Source: Virgibacillus necropolis
Lineage (GTDB): Bacteria; Bacillota; Bacilli; Bacillales; Amphibacillaceae
Reading direction: 5' to 3'
DNA: 64,000 bases
Assembly: GCF_002224365.1 (NCBI RefSeq)
Contig: NZ_CP022437.1
Location: forward strand, 1,116,001-1,180,000
This document shows, piece by piece, positions 63,385-64,000 of this stretch. A program made the translations under genes and the position numbers. Positions within the stretch are counted from its first letter, which is position 1. The number at the start of each line of letters is the position of its first letter. The notes below the pieces were generated by a model that was not told the origin of the DNA, made no database searches, and saw only the letters and a program-made list of their open reading frames with translations.

Positions 63385-64000
63385 GTGAACAGAGTAACAG
63401 CAAAAGAAATAAACGAAATCATTTTAATTATTATTGGTTCCTTTATATTTGCCTTTGGTATCAATTATTTTGCCATCCCTAATCGCTTATCTGAGGGAGG
63501 AATAATTGGTATTACGGTTGTTACCTATTATTTATTTGAATGGTCACCAGGTATTGTTAACTTTGTGCTTAATGCAATTCTAGTGGCGGTAGGTTACAAG
63601 TTGTTTAGTAAGCAAGTAATTGTATACACAATCATTTCTATTGTTGCATCCTCCATTTTTTTGCATCTTACAGTAGATGTAGGTGAATATTTGAACGGTG
63701 ATACATTATTAGCTGCCTTATTTGCAGGCGTAACAATTGGTATCGGCCTCGGATTAATTTTCCGCGCGGGCGGAACATCCGGCGGATCAGCCATAATAGC
63801 GCAGGTAGCGAATCAACGATTAGGCTGGGGCATTGGGAAAGGTGTGCTAGTTGTGGATATTATTGTAATCGCAGGATCTGTCTTTATTATTGGACAGGAA
63901 AAAGCGATGTACACACTAATTTCCGTTTATGTTGGTGCTAAAATAATTGACATCATCGTCGAAGGAGCAAATGAAAAGACAGCCGTTATGATCATCTCTA
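63385..64000 (+). CDS. YitT-family membrane protein (3' end outside window)
   Basis: The frame opens with GTG after AAAGGAGGGATCGTAC and is still open at the window end (205 codons). IGSFIFAFGINYFAIPN near residue 16, LSEGGIIGITV near 36, and LGLIFRAGGTSGGSAIIAQV near 117 are the marks of the YitT/DUF161 family, multi-spanning membrane proteins of unknown role common in Bacilli, with a C-terminal DUF2179 domain that would lie beyond the window. Confidence 0.85.
   Translation, partial: MNRVTAKEINEIILIIIGSFIFAFGINYFAIPNRLSEGGIIGITVVTYYLFEWSPGIVNFVLNAILVAVGYKLFSKQVIVYTIISIVASSIFLHLTVDVGEYLNGDTLLAALFAGVTIGIGLGLIFRAGGTSGGSAIIAQVANQRLGWGIGKGVLVVDIIVIAGSVFIIGQEKAMYTLISVYVGAKIIDIIVEGANEKTAVMIIS

Noticed and set aside
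1-64000. CRISPR array, prophage, tRNA or rRNA
   Set aside because: No regularly spaced direct repeats, phage structural genes, cloverleaf or conserved rRNA segments were noticed on reading both strands by eye.

Overview
The window looks like a chromosomal segment of a low-GC, Gram-positive Bacillaceae. Closest in style are salt- or alkali-adapted genera such as Oceanobacillus, Virgibacillus or Lentibacillus, but this is an inference from gene content and codon style, not from a search. Pointers are AGGAGG-type ribosome sites with frequent GTG/TTG starts, many sodium-coupled transporters, a BstA/YfiT bacillithiol-transferase-like gene, LutABC, PucR and HtpX. No rRNA, tRNA, CRISPR array, prophage or intact transposase is visible. 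The segment is mostly catabolic and transport genes, with much small-repeat debris between operons.

Layout. 1-4.6 kb: end of an operon with a TRAP transporter (DctPQM), ribose-5-phosphate isomerase, a PfkB-type kinase and a hexulose-6-phosphate-synthase-like enzyme, followed by a fossil of a methylmalonate-semialdehyde dehydrogenase C-terminus. 5-9 kb: a YfcC-family carrier and a secreted GH84 beta-N-acetylglucosaminidase with a NagR-like operator on its promoter. 9-12.5 kb: a YtcJ-like amidohydrolase with a sodium:solute symporter and its small partner. 12.6-28 kb: a reductive pyrimidine degradation region. It holds a carbamoyl-amidohydrolase, PreT, PreA, dihydropyrimidinase, a small unknown protein, an NCS1 permease, a PucR regulator, a beta-alanine-type aminotransferase and methylmalonate/malonate-semialdehyde dehydrogenase. 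Together these would take uracil or thymine to acetyl- or propionyl-CoA. A decayed second pucR lies at 12.6-12.9 kb. A BstA-like gene and a Cys/Met-metabolism PLP enzyme sit in between.

28-34 kb: a non-coding-rich stretch with a previously unannotated 54-codon gene opposite a strongly structured RNA candidate. Then comes a translationally coupled operon (YhdT-like protein, PanF-like symporter, M20 deacylase, isopropylmalate/tartrate-dehydrogenase-like enzyme, SDR) whose substrate is unknown. 34-52 kb: a lactate/glycolate island. It holds a lactate permease, a GntR/FadR regulator, LutABC, a LysR regulator, malate synthase G, a second GntR regulator, GlcE-GlcF-GlcD, an FAH-family protein and a second LctP-family permease. 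Lactate would be oxidised to pyruvate, and glycolate to glyoxylate and then malate. 52-64 kb: an RNase H-like protein, HtpX, FdhD-MoaA, an unknown 464-residue protein, ProB-ProA, an M20 amidohydrolase with two membrane proteins (DUF3100-like), and the start of a YitT-family protein cut by the window end.

Repeats form several families: a 158-bp element with inverted ends (two copies), a roughly 220-280-bp element with GGCC(A/G)CTGAAAAAGT ends (three long copies, two deletion derivatives), an older palindromic element that hosts it, and short GGGACA/TGTCCC palindromes confined to 34-52.4 kb. The short palindromes supply the stop codons of three genes. The larger element has landed inside the other repeats with apparent 9-11 bp target duplications.
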